Positions 47,240 through 56,982 of a stretch of 64,000 nucleotides of DNA are shown here, one piece after another (positions within the stretch are counted from its first letter, which is position 1; each line of letters opens with the position of its first letter). Under the pieces are notes generated by a model. It was not told the origin of the DNA. It saw only the letters and a list, made by a program, of their open reading frames with translations, and did not search any database. The position numbers were made by a program, and so were the translations under genes. Source of the DNA: Capnocytophaga bilenii (GTDB lineage Bacteria; Bacteroidota; Bacteroidia; Flavobacteriales; Flavobacteriaceae); NCBI RefSeq assembly GCF_017565765.1, contig NZ_JAGDYP010000006.1:117630-181629 (forward strand), read 5' to 3'.

Positions 47240-48862
47240 ATGAAAAATAAATACTATATACTTCCCACGATTATAGGAACTACTTTAGCTTTAGGATTGA
47301 TATTGGGTAGGCAGCTGGCTAATATCTATATCCCAAAGCCACCCCCTCCTTTACCCGTAGTGATTGACGATACAATTCCACAAAGCCCTTATATGGAAAA
47401 ACTCGGCAAGCTGATGGATTATATAGAAGAGGATTATGTTGATAAGGTAAACGCCGATAGCATTGTCGATTTAACGATTAATAGCATTTTGCGAAAATTA
47501 GACCCACACTCCACTTACATCGCTAAAAACGACATACAAGAGGTAGCCGAAACGATGAGTGGTAAGTTTGTAGGCGTAGGTATTAGCTTTTATGTGTATC
47601 GCGATACCATAGCTGTCATTAAAACCATTGAGGATAGTGATGCCCAAAAAAAAGGAATCCGCTTTGGCGACCGTATCTTGATGGCAGGCAAGGATACCCT
47701 CTATAAAAAACACCTCAGTACCGAAAAAATCAAAAATATACTGAAAGGCGAAATGGAATCTCGCGTAGATTTAACCATTTACCGAAAAAACAAAGACAGT
47801 ATATTCACCGTGCCCATACAGCGCAAGTTTATCCCTATCAAGAGTGTAGATTGCTATTATAAGGTGAATGATACATTAGGCTATATTCGTATGAATAGAT
47901 TTGCCGAAACCACTACCGAAGAATTTACCAATGCCCTCAAAGCACTTGATAAGGAAGGAATCAATAGCCTGATATTAGATTTGCGCAACAATTCGGGAGG
48001 CTTTTTCAATGTAGGTATACAAATAGCCGATGAGTTTTTGCGTAAAAACAAAATGATTGTATTTACCAAAAACAATCGCAAAGAAACCGAAGAAACTTAT
48101 GCCACCGATGGAGGCTTGTTCGAAAATCGTCCTATATTCGTATTGGTCAATGAAAATTCAGCTTCGGCAAGCGAAATTGTAGCAGGAGCATTACAAGATA
48201 ATGACAGAGGAGTGATTGTAGGCAGACGTACCTTTGGTAAAGGATTGGTACAGAGCGAAATGCCTTTACCCGATGGCTCAGCAGTACGGCTTACTACAGC
48301 ACGTTACTACACTCCCACAGGGCGTTCTATACAGAAACCTTACGCTTATGTGCAGCAACGCCGCAGTGTCCCTATAGATAACGCTACAGTCCCCGATTCG
48401 CTTAAGTTTAAAACGCCTAAAGGGAAAATAGTTTATGGTGGTGGCGGTATCTACCCCGATGTGTTTGTACCTATTGATATGAAACCCGAAAGTTATCTTG
48501 TGAATGAACTCTTAAGTTCGGGGCTTACAAGTTTCTTTCTGTTTGAATATTTAGACAAACACCCCGCTCTAAACAACAAACCCTATAAAAACTATTTTAT
48601 CAACGAGTATAAAATTCCGAAAGAAATGCTCACCGCCTTTGCTAAATTCCTGCGTGATAGGCGTATTAGTATTAACTTTGCAAAAAACGGAAAGGACATT
48701 ACCAAGCACCTAAAAGCAAATTTAGGCGAAATATGGTTCAATGAAAATGTAGCAGGAATGATACGCAACCAGGGCGACCTCTATATAGAGGAATGCTTGC
48801 ACTATCTGAAACCTCCAAAACACACCTCTACTACTAAAAAGAAACACAAAAAAAACTATTAA
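47240..48862 (+). CDS. ctpA: C-terminal processing peptidase (S41, CtpA/Prc type)
   Basis: 540 residues with an N-terminal membrane anchor (YYILPTIIGTTLALGLILG), a helical N-terminal part (KLMDYIEEDYVDKVN), a PDZ domain (about 105-190, FVGVGISFYV) and the catalytic S309-K334-Q338 set (NENSASASEIVAG and GRRTFGKGLVQ). It trims C-termini of periplasmic proteins. It follows dsbD by 13 nt and precedes proS by 18 nt. Confidence 0.93.
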   Translation: MKNKYYILPTIIGTTLALGLILGRQLANIYIPKPPPPLPVVIDDTIPQSPYMEKLGKLMDYIEEDYVDKVNADSIVDLTINSILRKLDPHSTYIAKNDIQEVAETMSGKFVGVGISFYVYRDTIAVIKTIEDSDAQKKGIRFGDRILMAGKDTLYKKHLSTEKIKNILKGEMESRVDLTIYRKNKDSIFTVPIQRKFIPIKSVDCYYKVNDTLGYIRMNRFAETTTEEFTNALKALDKEGINSLILDLRNNSGGFFNVGIQIADEFLRKNKMIVFTKNNRKETEETYATDGGLFENRPIFVLVNENSASASEIVAGALQDNDRGVIVGRRTFGKGLVQSEMPLPDGSAVRLTTARYYTPTGRSIQKPYAYVQQRRSVPIDNATVPDSLKFKTPKGKIVYGGGGIYPDVFVPIDMKPESYLVNELLSSGLTSFFLFEYLDKHPALNNKPYKNYFINEYKIPKEMLTAFAKFLRDRRISINFAKNGKDITKHLKANLGEIWFNENVAGMIRNQGDLYIEECLHYLKPPKHTSTTKKKHKKNY

Positions 48863-48880
48863 AAAAACGAACTAAATAGT

Positions 48881-50359
48881 ATGAGCAAGAACTTAACCTC
48901 GCGAAGTGAAGATTACTCTAAATGGTATAACGAATTGGTCGTAAAAGCCGATTTGGCTGAAAATTCAGGAGTACGTGGCTGTATGGTGATTAAACCTTAC
49001 GGTTATGCTATATGGGAAAAAATGCAGGCTGAATTAGACCGTATGTTCAAAGAAACAGGACACTATAACGCTTATTTTCCGCTGTTTGTTCCTAAGAGCT
49101 ATTTTGAAGCTGAAGAAAAAAATGCAGAAGGTTTTGCCAAAGAATGTGCGGTAGTAACTCACTATCGCCTCAAAACAGACCCCAGCGAAAAAGGCAAGCT
49201 AATGGTAGACCCCGAAGCAAAATTAGAAGAAGAGCTGATAGTGCGCCCCACTTCTGAAGCCATCATCTGGAATACCTACAAAAACTGGATTCAATCCTAT
49301 CGTGATTTGCCTATACTTGTAAATCAATGGGCTAACGTAGTGCGCTGGGAAATGCGTACCCGTTTGTTCCTCCGTACAGCTGAATTTTTGTGGCAAGAGG
49401 GGCACACCGCCCACGCTACCAAAGCTGAGGCAATAGAAGAAGCCGAAAAAATGATGAATGTATACGCTACTTTTGTAGAAAACTTTATGGCAGTACCTGT
49501 TATCAAAGGCGTGAAAACCGAAAGTGAGCGTTTTGCAGGGGCTGATGATACCTATTGTATTGAAGCATTGATGCAAGACGGCAAAGCATTACAAGCCGGC
49601 ACATCACACTTTTTAGGACAAAACTTCGCTAAGGCTTTTGAAGTGAAATACGTGAGCAAAGAGGGAAAACAAGATTATGTATGGGCTACTTCGTGGGGGG
49701 TTTCTACTCGCCTGATGGGCGCCCTTATTATGACCCACAGCGATGACAACGGATTGGTATTGCCGCCTAATTTGGCACCCATACAAGTGGTAATAGTACC
49801 TATTTATAAAGGTACTGCCCAATTAGAGAACGTGCGTGAGCGCATTACACCGCTAATGGAAGAGCTTAAAAAACAAGGTATTAGCGTGAAGTTTGACGAT
49901 CGTGACACCCAATCACCAGGTTTTAAGTTTAATGAATATGAACTAAAAGGCGTACCCGTACGCTTGGCAGTGGGGCAACGCGACTTAGAGAACCACACCT
50001 TTGAGGTTGCTCGCCGTGATACCCTCACCAAAGAAACCATCTCCGCTGATGCTATTGTTGCACATATACAACAACTCTTAGCCGAAATACAAGAAAATTT
50101 GTACAAAAAAGCTTTAGCTTACCGCGATACTCATATTACAGAGGTAAATAGCTATGACGAGTTCAAGGAATTGTTAGAAACCAAAGGCGGTTTCTTTGCA
50201 GCCCATTGGGATGGTACTGCCGAAACAGAGGCAAAAATAAAAGAAGAGACAAAAGCTACCATACGCTGTATTCCTTTAAACAGCAAAGAAGAGGCAGGAG
50301 TATGTATGTATTCGGGCAAGCCTTCGGCAAGACGAGTACTATTTGCTAAAGCCTATTAA
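48881..50359 (+). CDS. proS: Prolyl-tRNA synthetase, archaeal/eukaryote-like short form
   Basis: 492 residues, lacking the editing domain of E. coli ProS. Class II motif 1 ([17 protein letters not shown]), motif 2 ([24 protein letters not shown]) and the anticodon-binding domain ([13 protein letters not shown]) are present, and the C-terminal zinc-like domain ends [18 protein letters not shown]. It charges tRNA-Pro. Confidence 0.95.
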   Translation: MSKNLTSRSEDYSKWYNELVVKADLAENSGVRGCMVIKPYGYAIWEKMQAELDRMFKETGHYNAYFPLFVPKSYFEAEEKNAEGFAKECAVVTHYRLKTDPSEKGKLMVDPEAKLEEELIVRPTSEAIIWNTYKNWIQSYRDLPILVNQWANVVRWEMRTRLFLRTAEFLWQEGHTAHATKAEAIEEAEKMMNVYATFVENFMAVPVIKGVKTESERFAGADDTYCIEALMQDGKALQAGTSHFLGQNFAKAFEVKYVSKEGKQDYVWATSWGVSTRLMGALIMTHSDDNGLVLPPNLAPIQVVIVPIYKGTAQLENVRERITPLMEELKKQGISVKFDDRDTQSPGFKFNEYELKGVPVRLAVGQRDLENHTFEVARRDTLTKETISADAIVAHIQQLLAEIQENLYKKALAYRDTHITEVNSYDEFKELLETKGGFFAAHWDGTAETEAKIKEETKATIRCIPLNSKEEAGVCMYSGKPSARRVLFAKAY

Positions 50360-50392
50360 TATTGCAATATAACGAAAAAATATATAAAAATA

Positions 50393-50424
50393 TTTGGTAG
50401 TTATTATAAAAAGAAGTATCTTTG
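50393..50424 (+). promoter_or_regulatory. Promoter of the outer-membrane protein gene
   Basis: TTTG (50393-50396), 20 nt, TATCTTTG (50417-50424): an ideal Bacteroidota promoter, which fits strong expression. Confidence 0.78.
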
Positions 50425-50455
50425 CATTGTAATAATTAAAAAAAACATAATTACG

Positions 50456-51133
50456 ATGAAAAAAATTATTTTATCATTAGTAGCAATTTTTGCTTTTGGT
50501 GCTGTATCAGCACAAAGTTTGGTGTCTTCTAAAGGTGAACAGTACCTTCCTAAACAAGGAGACTGGTCAATCGGTTTCAATGTAGGTAATGCTTTAACTT
50601 TCGTAGGACAAGCATTCAACGGTTCACCTTCTAACTCAGGACAAAACCTTTTTGAAGGACAAAACTTTGTTGGTTTTGGTGAAGGAGTTTTCTCTTCTAC
50701 CCATTCAGTACTTACTTTTGTTGGTAAAAAGTTTGATACCGATAATACCGCTACTCGTTACATAGCAAGCTTCAACTTCAACTTGTCTAAAGATAAAGAT
50801 GTAGATGCTGTAAGTAGCGTTGGTTTAGTAGCAGGTTATGGTAAAGAGTGGAGAAAAGGCGTTACTCGTTTGCAAGGTTACTATGGAGCTGATGCTTTGG
50901 TAGGATTTGTATCTCCTGCTAAAAAACAAACAGCCTTTGGCTTAGGTGTAAATGGTTTTGCAGGGGTTGAGTACTTTATCTTTCCTAAAGTAGCACTTGG
51001 AGCTCAATACACTTATGGTGTAAACTTTACTTACGCAAGTAATGGCAATACAGAAAAAAATAGACTGGGCTTCAACATTGGTGGTAAAGATGGTTTAGGA
51101 GTACTTTCAGCAACTCTTAACGCTTATTTTTAA
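50456..51133 (+). CDS. Outer-membrane beta-barrel protein
   Basis: 225 residues with a signal peptide (MKKIILSLVAIFAFGAVSA). The mature part alternates Gly/aromatic strands (WSIGFNVGNALTF, GVGVNGFAGVEYF-like, ALGAQYTYGVNFTY) and ends NAYF with C-terminal Phe, a barrel feature. No known porin family is named. The strong promoter suggests an abundant surface protein. Convergent with the dCMP deaminase gene across a shared terminator. Confidence 0.82.
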   Translation: MKKIILSLVAIFAFGAVSAQSLVSSKGEQYLPKQGDWSIGFNVGNALTFVGQAFNGSPSNSGQNLFEGQNFVGFGEGVFSSTHSVLTFVGKKFDTDNTATRYIASFNFNLSKDKDVDAVSSVGLVAGYGKEWRKGVTRLQGYYGADALVGFVSPAKKQTAFGLGVNGFAGVEYFIFPKVALGAQYTYGVNFTYASNGNTEKNRLGFNIGGKDGLGVLSATLNAYF

Positions 51134-51153
51134 TAGAAAAAGCTACTAAAAAT

Positions 51154-51197
51154 AAAAAAAATCAGGCACTATACTATATAGTAGCCTGATTTTTTTA
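51154..51197. terminator. Bidirectional terminator
   Basis: ATCAGGC-ACTAT and ATAGT-AGCCTGAT form the stem, with A7 before and T7 after, between the barrel gene and the dCMP deaminase gene. Confidence 0.85.
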
Positions 51198-51635
51198 TTG
51201 CCCAACATCTTCTAAATGCACTACTTCTACCCCTGCTTTTTCTAAAAATACCAACCCTTCATTATCGCGGTAACCTTCTTTATACACCACCCGCTTAATC
51301 CCCGACTGATAGATAAGCTTACTACACTCTTTGCACGGCGACATCGTAATATATAGCGTTGCGCCTTGTGATGATTGTGTAGAGGCAGCAACCTTCATTA
51401 TAGCATTAGCTTCGGCGTGCAGTACAAACCAGTGCGTATTGCCTTGTTCATCTTCACAACAGTTATCAAACCCTGTAGGAGTACCATTATAGCCGTCGGA
51501 AATAATCATTCGGTCTTTCACCATAATAGCACCCACTTGCTTACGTTGCGCATAAGAGAGTTTAGCCCACTCCATAGCCATTCGCATATAGGCTTTATCG
51601 TAGCGCAATTGCTTTTCTCGCTGCTGTTTCGTCAT
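51195..51635 (-). CDS. dCMP/deoxycytidylate deaminase
   Basis: 146 residues. Zinc-binding HAEANA (H73, E75) and PCKEC (C101, C104), plus ISDGYNGTPTGFDNCCED, identify the ComEB/dCMP deaminase family. It turns dCMP into dUMP for thymidylate synthesis. The start lies 41 nt inside ribF on the same strand; the alternative ATG downstream would lose the conserved RYDKAYMRMA, so the overlap is accepted. Confidence 0.93.
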   Translation of the reverse strand: MTKQQREKQLRYDKAYMRMAMEWAKLSYAQRKQVGAIMVKDRMIISDGYNGTPTGFDNCCEDEQGNTHWFVLHAEANAIMKVAASTQSSQGATLYITMSPCKECSKLIYQSGIKRVVYKEGYRDNEGLVFLEKAGVEVVHLEDVGQ

Positions 51636-52524
51636 TAGCTATTTGTTGTTTTAAGAGTTCTATAGAATCAAATTTTTGTTCTTCACGTAAGTATTTTATG
51701 AAATAAATGGTAATTTGCTGGTCGTAAATATCGCTGTTAAAGTCAAAAAAATGCACTTCAATAGAGCTGCCTTTCCCCTCAATAGTAGGGTTTTTGCCTA
51801 TGCTCATCATCCCGTATACCTTTTGTTGGTTGATAAGGCTATACACAGCATAAACCCCGTCCTTTGGGATAAGTTTATACTTGTCATCTACCACTATATT
51901 AGCAGTAGGGTAGCCTATAGAACGACCCAACTTCATTCCGTGCACCACCGTACCTGTAAGGCTATAAGGGGCAGCAAGGTAGCGTTCGGCAATATCCATC
52001 TTTCCTGACAGCAGTGCATTGCGTATAGCCGTAGAGCTCACACTCACCTCATTGATTTCTTCCACAGGTATTTCTTCCACTGCAAAGCCGTATTGTTCCC
52101 CAAAGTGTTCCATATCTTTTATATCAGCTGTGCGCCCTTTGCCAAAGCGATGGTCGTAGCCAATGATTACTTTTTTGGCATTAAGGCGTTCTACTAATAG
52201 CTTATGCACAAAATCTTCAGCAGTAAGATTCGCAAATTTTTCGTTGAAGGGTTGCACAATCAGTAAATCAACTCCTAAGGCTTTTAGAGCCTCTTTCTTT
52301 TCACTCAGAGTATGAATCAGTTTCAGACTATTGTCGTGCTGCACTATCATACGAGGGTGCGGGAAAAAAGTAAAGATAGTCGCCAAGAGGTTTTCTCGGC
52401 GAGCGCTCTCCACTACCTTATTGATAATTTTTTGGTGACCGAGATGTACTCCGTCAAAAGTACCGATAGTAATAACAGTAGGTTTAGGGCTGGTAAAGGT
52501 ACTAATATCAGTTATTTCAATCAC
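51595..52524 (-). CDS. ribF: Bifunctional riboflavin kinase / FAD synthetase
   Basis: 309 residues. N-terminal FAD synthetase domain with TIGTFDGVHLGHQKII and VIGYDHRFGKGR; C-terminal riboflavin kinase domain (GKMDIAERYLAAPYSLTGTVVHG, then GYPTANIVV). It makes FMN and FAD. The start overlaps the acyl-CoA synthetase stop by 4 nt, and its end overlaps the deaminase gene. Confidence 0.96.
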   Translation of the reverse strand: MIEITDISTFTSPKPTVITIGTFDGVHLGHQKIINKVVESARRENLLATIFTFFPHPRMIVQHDNSLKLIHTLSEKKEALKALGVDLLIVQPFNEKFANLTAEDFVHKLLVERLNAKKVIIGYDHRFGKGRTADIKDMEHFGEQYGFAVEEIPVEEINEVSVSSTAIRNALLSGKMDIAERYLAAPYSLTGTVVHGMKLGRSIGYPTANIVVDDKYKLIPKDGVYAVYSLINQQKVYGMMSIGKNPTIEGKGSSIEVHFFDFNSDIYDQQITIYFIKYLREEQKFDSIELLKQQIANDETAARKAIALR

Positions 52525-54293
52525 TTGTTGTAAAACTTGTTATAGATGTCTATATATTTTTCTTTGATAACACGGCGTTTGAGTTTTAGGGTAGGGGTAA
52601 GGTGTCCGTCATCAATAGTCCATTCATCGGGAGTAAAGGCAAAAAGTTTTACCTGTTCCCATTTGCCAAGGCGTTGGTTTACGCGTTCCACCTCTTTAGC
52701 CACACGCTCGTGCAGGATAGGGCTAGCAGCAATTTCAGCATTGGTAGTGCCTATATTTACGTTGTGGCGGCGTGCCCATTCTTTCACAAAAGGAAAATTA
52801 GGCTGAATAATAGCTGCAGGCATTTTCTCACCTTCGCCCACTACCATAGCGTTTTCTATAAATCGGGAAAGTTTAAGTTTGTTTTCAATCAGCTGTGGCG
52901 ATACGTATTTACCACCAGAGGTTTTAAATATTTCCTTTTTGCGGTCGGTAATTTTTAGGAAGCCCTCCTTATCCAATTCGCCTATATCGCCAGTATGAAA
53001 AAAGCCATCGGTAATGTTTTCTTTCGTTTGCGCTTCGTCTTTATAGTAGCCCAGCATCACGTTTTCACCTTTCACCAGTATTTCGCCGTCTTCAGCTATT
53101 TTCACTTGCACATTGTTAACAGGCTTCCCTACGGTTCCTATTTTCCAATATCTTCCAGCCTCGCGGTTTACAGAAATTACAGGAGCCGTTTCAGTAAGTC
53201 CGTAACCCTCCATAATAGTCAGTCCTGCTGCTGAAAATACCTTAGCCAATCGAGGTGAGAGCGCAGCACTACCCGATACAATCATTTCTACACGACCGCC
53301 CAAAGCTTCCCGCCATTTGTTGAATATAAGTTTGTTAGCTATTTTCAGTTGTAGTTCGTACCACCAGCCATTTTCGCCATAAGGTTTGTAGCGGAAGCCT
53401 AAGTTCAGTGCCCAAAAGAACAGCGTACGCTTGATGCCTGTAAGTTCAGCACCTTTGGCAAATATCTTGTCGTAGATTTTTTCTATCAATCGTGGTACTA
53501 CGGTGAGGATATGCGGTTTCACCTCGCGGAGGTTATCGCTAATTTTATCAATAGATTCCGCAAAATACAATTGCAATCCATCGTATTGGTAAAGGTAAGT
53601 AAGCATCCGTTCAAACACGTGGCACACAGGCAAGAAGCTGAGTGCGGTAGACCCCGTTTTCACAGGCAAGCGGTCTTGGCAGTTGATGATGTTAGAAATA
53701 ATGTTCCAGTGAGATAGCATTACCCCTTTTGGTCTACTTGTAGTGCCTGAAGTGTAGATAATTGTAGCCAAATCGTGCTTATCGATGCTATTTTTGCGAG
53801 CTTCTACTTCATTTTGGTTACTTTCATCGGCACCTAAAGCAATAATTTCGTTCCAGTTTTGGGCATTAGGCACATCGTCAAAGGTATAAATTGTTTTTAG
53901 GTGAGGTAGTTTATCTTTGATAGCCTTTATTTTTTCGTATAGAACCACGTCAGAAACGACACAATATTTGCATTCGGAGTGGTTTAGAATATATTCAAAG
54001 TCATCAGCAGTAATAGTAGGGTATATAGGGACATTTTGGGCGCCCACTTGCAGAATACCAATATCCAAGATATGCCAGTCCGTACGATTGTTAGAAGAGA
54101 TAACCGCTATTTTATCGTTTTTTTCAATACCTAAGCGCAGTAATCCCCTGCTTACGGTATTCACTTTTTTAATATATTCATCGGTAGAAGTTTCTTGCCA
54201 TATCCCATTTACTTTAGTAGCCAAAGCTACTGATAAGGGGTATTTAGTTTGTTGATAATAAGGAATATCAAATAAACGAGTAACTGTAATCAT
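52521..54293 (-). CDS. Long-chain acyl-CoA synthetase (AMP-forming)
   Basis: 590 residues from ATG 54293 (MITVTRLFDIPYYQQ). The AMP-binding motif is IIYTSGTTSRPKGVMLSH; GYGLTETAPVISVN and TGDIGELDKEGFLKITDRKKE are the other family motifs. It activates fatty acids for lipid synthesis or degradation. A frame start at 54326 lies upstream of the promoter box (54323-54316) and is rejected. Confidence 0.93.
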   Translation of the reverse strand: MITVTRLFDIPYYQQTKYPLSVALATKVNGIWQETSTDEYIKKVNTVSRGLLRLGIEKNDKIAVISSNNRTDWHILDIGILQVGAQNVPIYPTITADDFEYILNHSECKYCVVSDVVLYEKIKAIKDKLPHLKTIYTFDDVPNAQNWNEIIALGADESNQNEVEARKNSIDKHDLATIIYTSGTTSRPKGVMLSHWNIISNIINCQDRLPVKTGSTALSFLPVCHVFERMLTYLYQYDGLQLYFAESIDKISDNLREVKPHILTVVPRLIEKIYDKIFAKGAELTGIKRTLFFWALNLGFRYKPYGENGWWYELQLKIANKLIFNKWREALGGRVEMIVSGSAALSPRLAKVFSAAGLTIMEGYGLTETAPVISVNREAGRYWKIGTVGKPVNNVQVKIAEDGEILVKGENVMLGYYKDEAQTKENITDGFFHTGDIGELDKEGFLKITDRKKEIFKTSGGKYVSPQLIENKLKLSRFIENAMVVGEGEKMPAAIIQPNFPFVKEWARRHNVNIGTTNAEIAASPILHERVAKEVERVNQRLGKWEQVKLFAFTPDEWTIDDGHLTPTLKLKRRVIKEKYIDIYNKFYNK

Positions 54294-54315
54294 ATATTTT
54301 TTTGTTTTAGAGAGG

Positions 54316-54323
54316 CAAAGATA
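54316..54323 (-). promoter_or_regulatory. -7 box TATCTTTG of the acyl-CoA synthetase-ribF-deaminase unit
   Basis: TATCTTTG on the minus strand, 22 nt before the ATG at 54293. Confidence 0.65.
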
Positions 54324-54339
54324 CAAAATAATTTTGAAT

Positions 54340-54455
54340 TGTGAATTTTGAATTATGAATTTTTACAGCCTCTCAATTCAAAATTCATAATTCTTCCCAG
54401 CGAAGGATGAGCGAAGGATGAGCGAACCTTGAGCGAAGGATAAGCGAAGGATAAG
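54340..54455. repeat. Intergenic composite repeat (AATTCAAA tract and AGCGAAGG units)
   Basis: AATTTTGAATTGTGAATTTT-type tract, then TCAATTCAAAATTCATAATTC and AGCGAAGGATG units to 54455, between the divergent acyl-CoA synthetase and pseudouridine synthase genes. Confidence 0.75.
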
Positions 54456-54525
54456 GGGTAGATAAGCAACACTACAATTCTTACAAAAAAATATTTAAAA
54501 AAAATCATAATTCAGTTTTTTTTTG

Positions 54526-54533
54526 TATCTTTG
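54526..54533 (+). promoter_or_regulatory. -7 box TATCTTTG of the pseudouridine synthase gene
   Basis: TATCTTTG 78 nt upstream of the ATG at 54612, leaving a fairly long leader. Confidence 0.6.
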
Positions 54534-54611
54534 CCCCAAAGTTACAATGATTTAACCTAACCTGACCAAAAAGTTATCATTAAGAGTAATTAAAAAATAG
54601 AGAAATTTAAT

Positions 54612-55952
54612 ATGGAAAACAGAAAATTCAGCCGAGAAGGCAGAGAAAACTATCAGGGTAAGAATAATTATCAGGCAAAAAATAATTATCAAGGGAATAA
54701 CAAACGTAGGGATTACAACAAACCTTACGAAAGCCAACAAGAAAATCAACGTAATAATAGCAATAACCGCTATAATAGCGGAAATAATCGCTATAATAAT
54801 AACGAAAATCGTTATAACAATAGCGAAAACCGCTATAATAATAATGAAAATCGTTACAACAATAGCGAAAACCGCTATAATAACAACGAAAATCGTTATA
54901 ACAACGGAAATAATCGCTATAACAATAACGAAAACCGCTATAATAATAACGAAAATCGTTATAATAACGGAAATAATCGCTATAAAAACAGCGAAAACCG
55001 CTATAACAACAGCGAAAATCGTTACAGCAATAGCGAAAATCGTTACAGCAGCAACGAAAATCGCTATAACAATAGCGAAAACCGCTATAACAACGGAAAT
55101 CGCTATAGCAACTCACGAGAAGGAGGCTATAAAGGCAATAATAACAATGGCTATAAAAAGCCTTTCAACAAAAAAACTTATTACCAGCCTGATAACCAAA
55201 AACCTGTAGAGTATGATTTGCCGGCTTCTACTGAAGAAATACGCCTAAATAAATACATCGCCGATGCAGGCATCTGTTCACGCCGCAATGCCGATGTCTA
55301 TATTTCCTCTGGTAACGTAACCGTAAATGGCGAAGTAATGACTACCTTAGGTTACAGAGTAAAACCTACTGATGAAGTGCGTTTTGACGGTAAATTACTC
55401 TCTTCAGAGAAAAAAGAATATATCCTGCTGAACAAGCCCAAAGGCTTTATTACCACTACCAACGACGAGAAAGGTCGCAAAACAGTAATGGACTTGGTAG
55501 CCAATGCTACCAATGTGCGTATCCTGCCCGTAGGACGATTAGACCGCGCTACTACGGGGCTACTATTGCTCACCAACGATGGCGAGCTTACTAAAAAACT
55601 AACACACCCCACTCACGGTGTTAGAAAAATTTACCACGTAATCCTCGATCGCAGATTAGAACTCAAAGATTTAGCAGCTATCAGAGACGGGCTCACTCTC
55701 GAAGACGGATTTATAGAAGTTGATGAAATAAGCTATATCGACCAAAAACCTAAAAACGAAGTAGGTGTAAAAATTCATAGCGGTAGGAATCGCATCGTGC
55801 GCCGCATATTCGAGCACTTAGGCTATCAGGTAGATAAATTAGATAGAGTACTATTTGCTGGGCTTACCAAAAAAGACTTGCCTCGCGGGCATTGGCGCCG
55901 ACTTACACAGCAGGAGGTTATCAACCTTAAAAACTTAAAAATAGATGCTTAG
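54612..55952 (+). CDS. RluB/RsuA-type rRNA pseudouridine synthase with repetitive N-terminal extension
   Basis: 446 residues. Residues 1-195 are low-complexity, with about sixteen 7-residue units of NENRYNN/SENRYNN/GNNRYNN type (about 49-168). From 206 a normal enzyme follows: S4 domain (IRLNKYIADAGICSRRNADVYI), RsuA-family catalytic D311 in GRLDRATTGLLLL, and VKIHSGRNRIVRRIFEHLGY. It isomerises uridine in rRNA. The extension is probably disordered and may bind RNA. lpxK overlaps its end by 8 nt. Confidence 0.92.
   Translation: MENRKFSREGRENYQGKNNYQAKNNYQGNNKRRDYNKPYESQQENQRNNSNNRYNSGNNRYNNNENRYNNSENRYNNNENRYNNSENRYNNNENRYNNGNNRYNNNENRYNNNENRYNNGNNRYKNSENRYNNSENRYSNSENRYSSNENRYNNSENRYNNGNRYSNSREGGYKGNNNNGYKKPFNKKTYYQPDNQKPVEYDLPASTEEIRLNKYIADAGICSRRNADVYISSGNVTVNGEVMTTLGYRVKPTDEVRFDGKLLSSEKKEYILLNKPKGFITTTNDEKGRKTVMDLVANATNVRILPVGRLDRATTGLLLLTNDGELTKKLTHPTHGVRKIYHVILDRRLELKDLAAIRDGLTLEDGFIEVDEISYIDQKPKNEVGVKIHSGRNRIVRRIFEHLGYQVDKLDRVLFAGLTKKDLPRGHWRRLTQQEVINLKNLKIDA
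54756..55115 (+). repeat. 21-bp tandem repeats coding for Asn/Arg/Tyr heptads
   Basis: Units of about 21 bp (AACGAAAATCGTTATAACAA type) repeat over about 360 bp in the 5' part of the pseudouridine synthase gene. Codon choice varies between units, so unit number can change without shifting frame. Confidence 0.88.
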
Positions 55953-56952
55953 ACATTACCTGCTGCCCATTACCTTGCCGCTTTCGCTACTTTGGGCAGG
56001 GGTGTTACACTTGCGCCATTGGCTATATGATAAGGCTTGGCTGAAACAAGAAGTGCTAAAACAAGTACCTACTATTTGTGTAGGCAACCTTAGCTTCGGA
56101 GGTACAGGCAAAACACCTATGGTAGAATACCTCGTAAGGCTTCTACAACCTCAATACAACCATATAGGGGTGCTCAGTAGAGGATACAGGCGCAAAACAC
56201 GCGGTTTTGTATTAGCCAATAACCAAACAGCCGTAACCGATATTGGAGACGAACCCTTTCAGTTTAAACGTAAGTTTGCCGAAGTAATGGTAGCTGTTTG
56301 CGAAGATAGAGCTGCAGGAGTAAAGGCTATGCTTGCACAACAATCTCCACCCCAAGTAATTATCTTAGATGATGCCTATCAGCATCGTGCTGTAAAAGCA
56401 CAAAAAAACATACTGCTTACCACCTACCAACACCCGTTCAGTACCGATAACCTATTCCCAATGGGGCAACTGCGCGATGTGAAAAGTAGGGCGCAAGCAG
56501 CGGATATAGTGGTAGTAACAAAATGTCCCGCTACTTTACAACAGAAAGATAAAGAGCTAATGAAAGCGCAATTGGGGCACTATTATAAGGGAACAATTGT
56601 TTTTGCAACTATTGCCTATGACCAAAAAGTGTATGCCAATGAAGGCAGTACACCGCTTATAGCGTATGCAAAAGAGCCTTTCACTTTGGTAACAGGTATA
56701 GCCAATCCAGTTCCTTTGATAGCGTATTTACAAGCACAAGGCGCTGTATTTCAGCATTTATCTTTTCCTGACCATCATCATTTTTCATTGGATGAAATAG
56801 AAAGATTAAAGCGTGCAGGGCGCATACTTACCACCGAAAAAGATTACGTGCGATTAGAAGGAACATTGCCCAATTTGCACTACCTGCCCATAGCTATGCA
56901 ATTTTTAAGTAAAGAAGACGAACAATTGTTTGGCACACTTTTTGGAATGTAA
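55945..56952 (+). CDS. lpxK: Tetraacyldisaccharide 4'-kinase LpxK
   Basis: 335 residues. N-terminal hydrophobic segment, then Walker A FGGTGKTP (51-58) and LSRGYRRKTRGFV, DEPFQFKRKF, ILDDAYQHRAV, all LpxK signatures. It phosphorylates the lipid A precursor at the inner membrane. It is translationally coupled to the preceding gene (8-nt overlap). Confidence 0.96.
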   Translation: MLRHYLLPITLPLSLLWAGVLHLRHWLYDKAWLKQEVLKQVPTICVGNLSFGGTGKTPMVEYLVRLLQPQYNHIGVLSRGYRRKTRGFVLANNQTAVTDIGDEPFQFKRKFAEVMVAVCEDRAAGVKAMLAQQSPPQVIILDDAYQHRAVKAQKNILLTTYQHPFSTDNLFPMGQLRDVKSRAQAADIVVVTKCPATLQQKDKELMKAQLGHYYKGTIVFATIAYDQKVYANEGSTPLIAYAKEPFTLVTGIANPVPLIAYLQAQGAVFQHLSFPDHHHFSLDEIERLKRAGRILTTEKDYVRLEGTLPNLHYLPIAMQFLSKEDEQLFGTLFGM

Positions 56953-56982
56953 ATACCATAATAACTTTTAATGTAAAAAAAT

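Noticed and set aside
54756..55115. Possible CRISPR array
   Set aside because: Units are 21-bp coding repeats in frame with no unique spacers.
54628..55116. 162-residue Cys/Tyr/Phe-rich minus-strand frame
   Set aside because: It is the antisense of the heptad repeats in the pseudouridine synthase gene.
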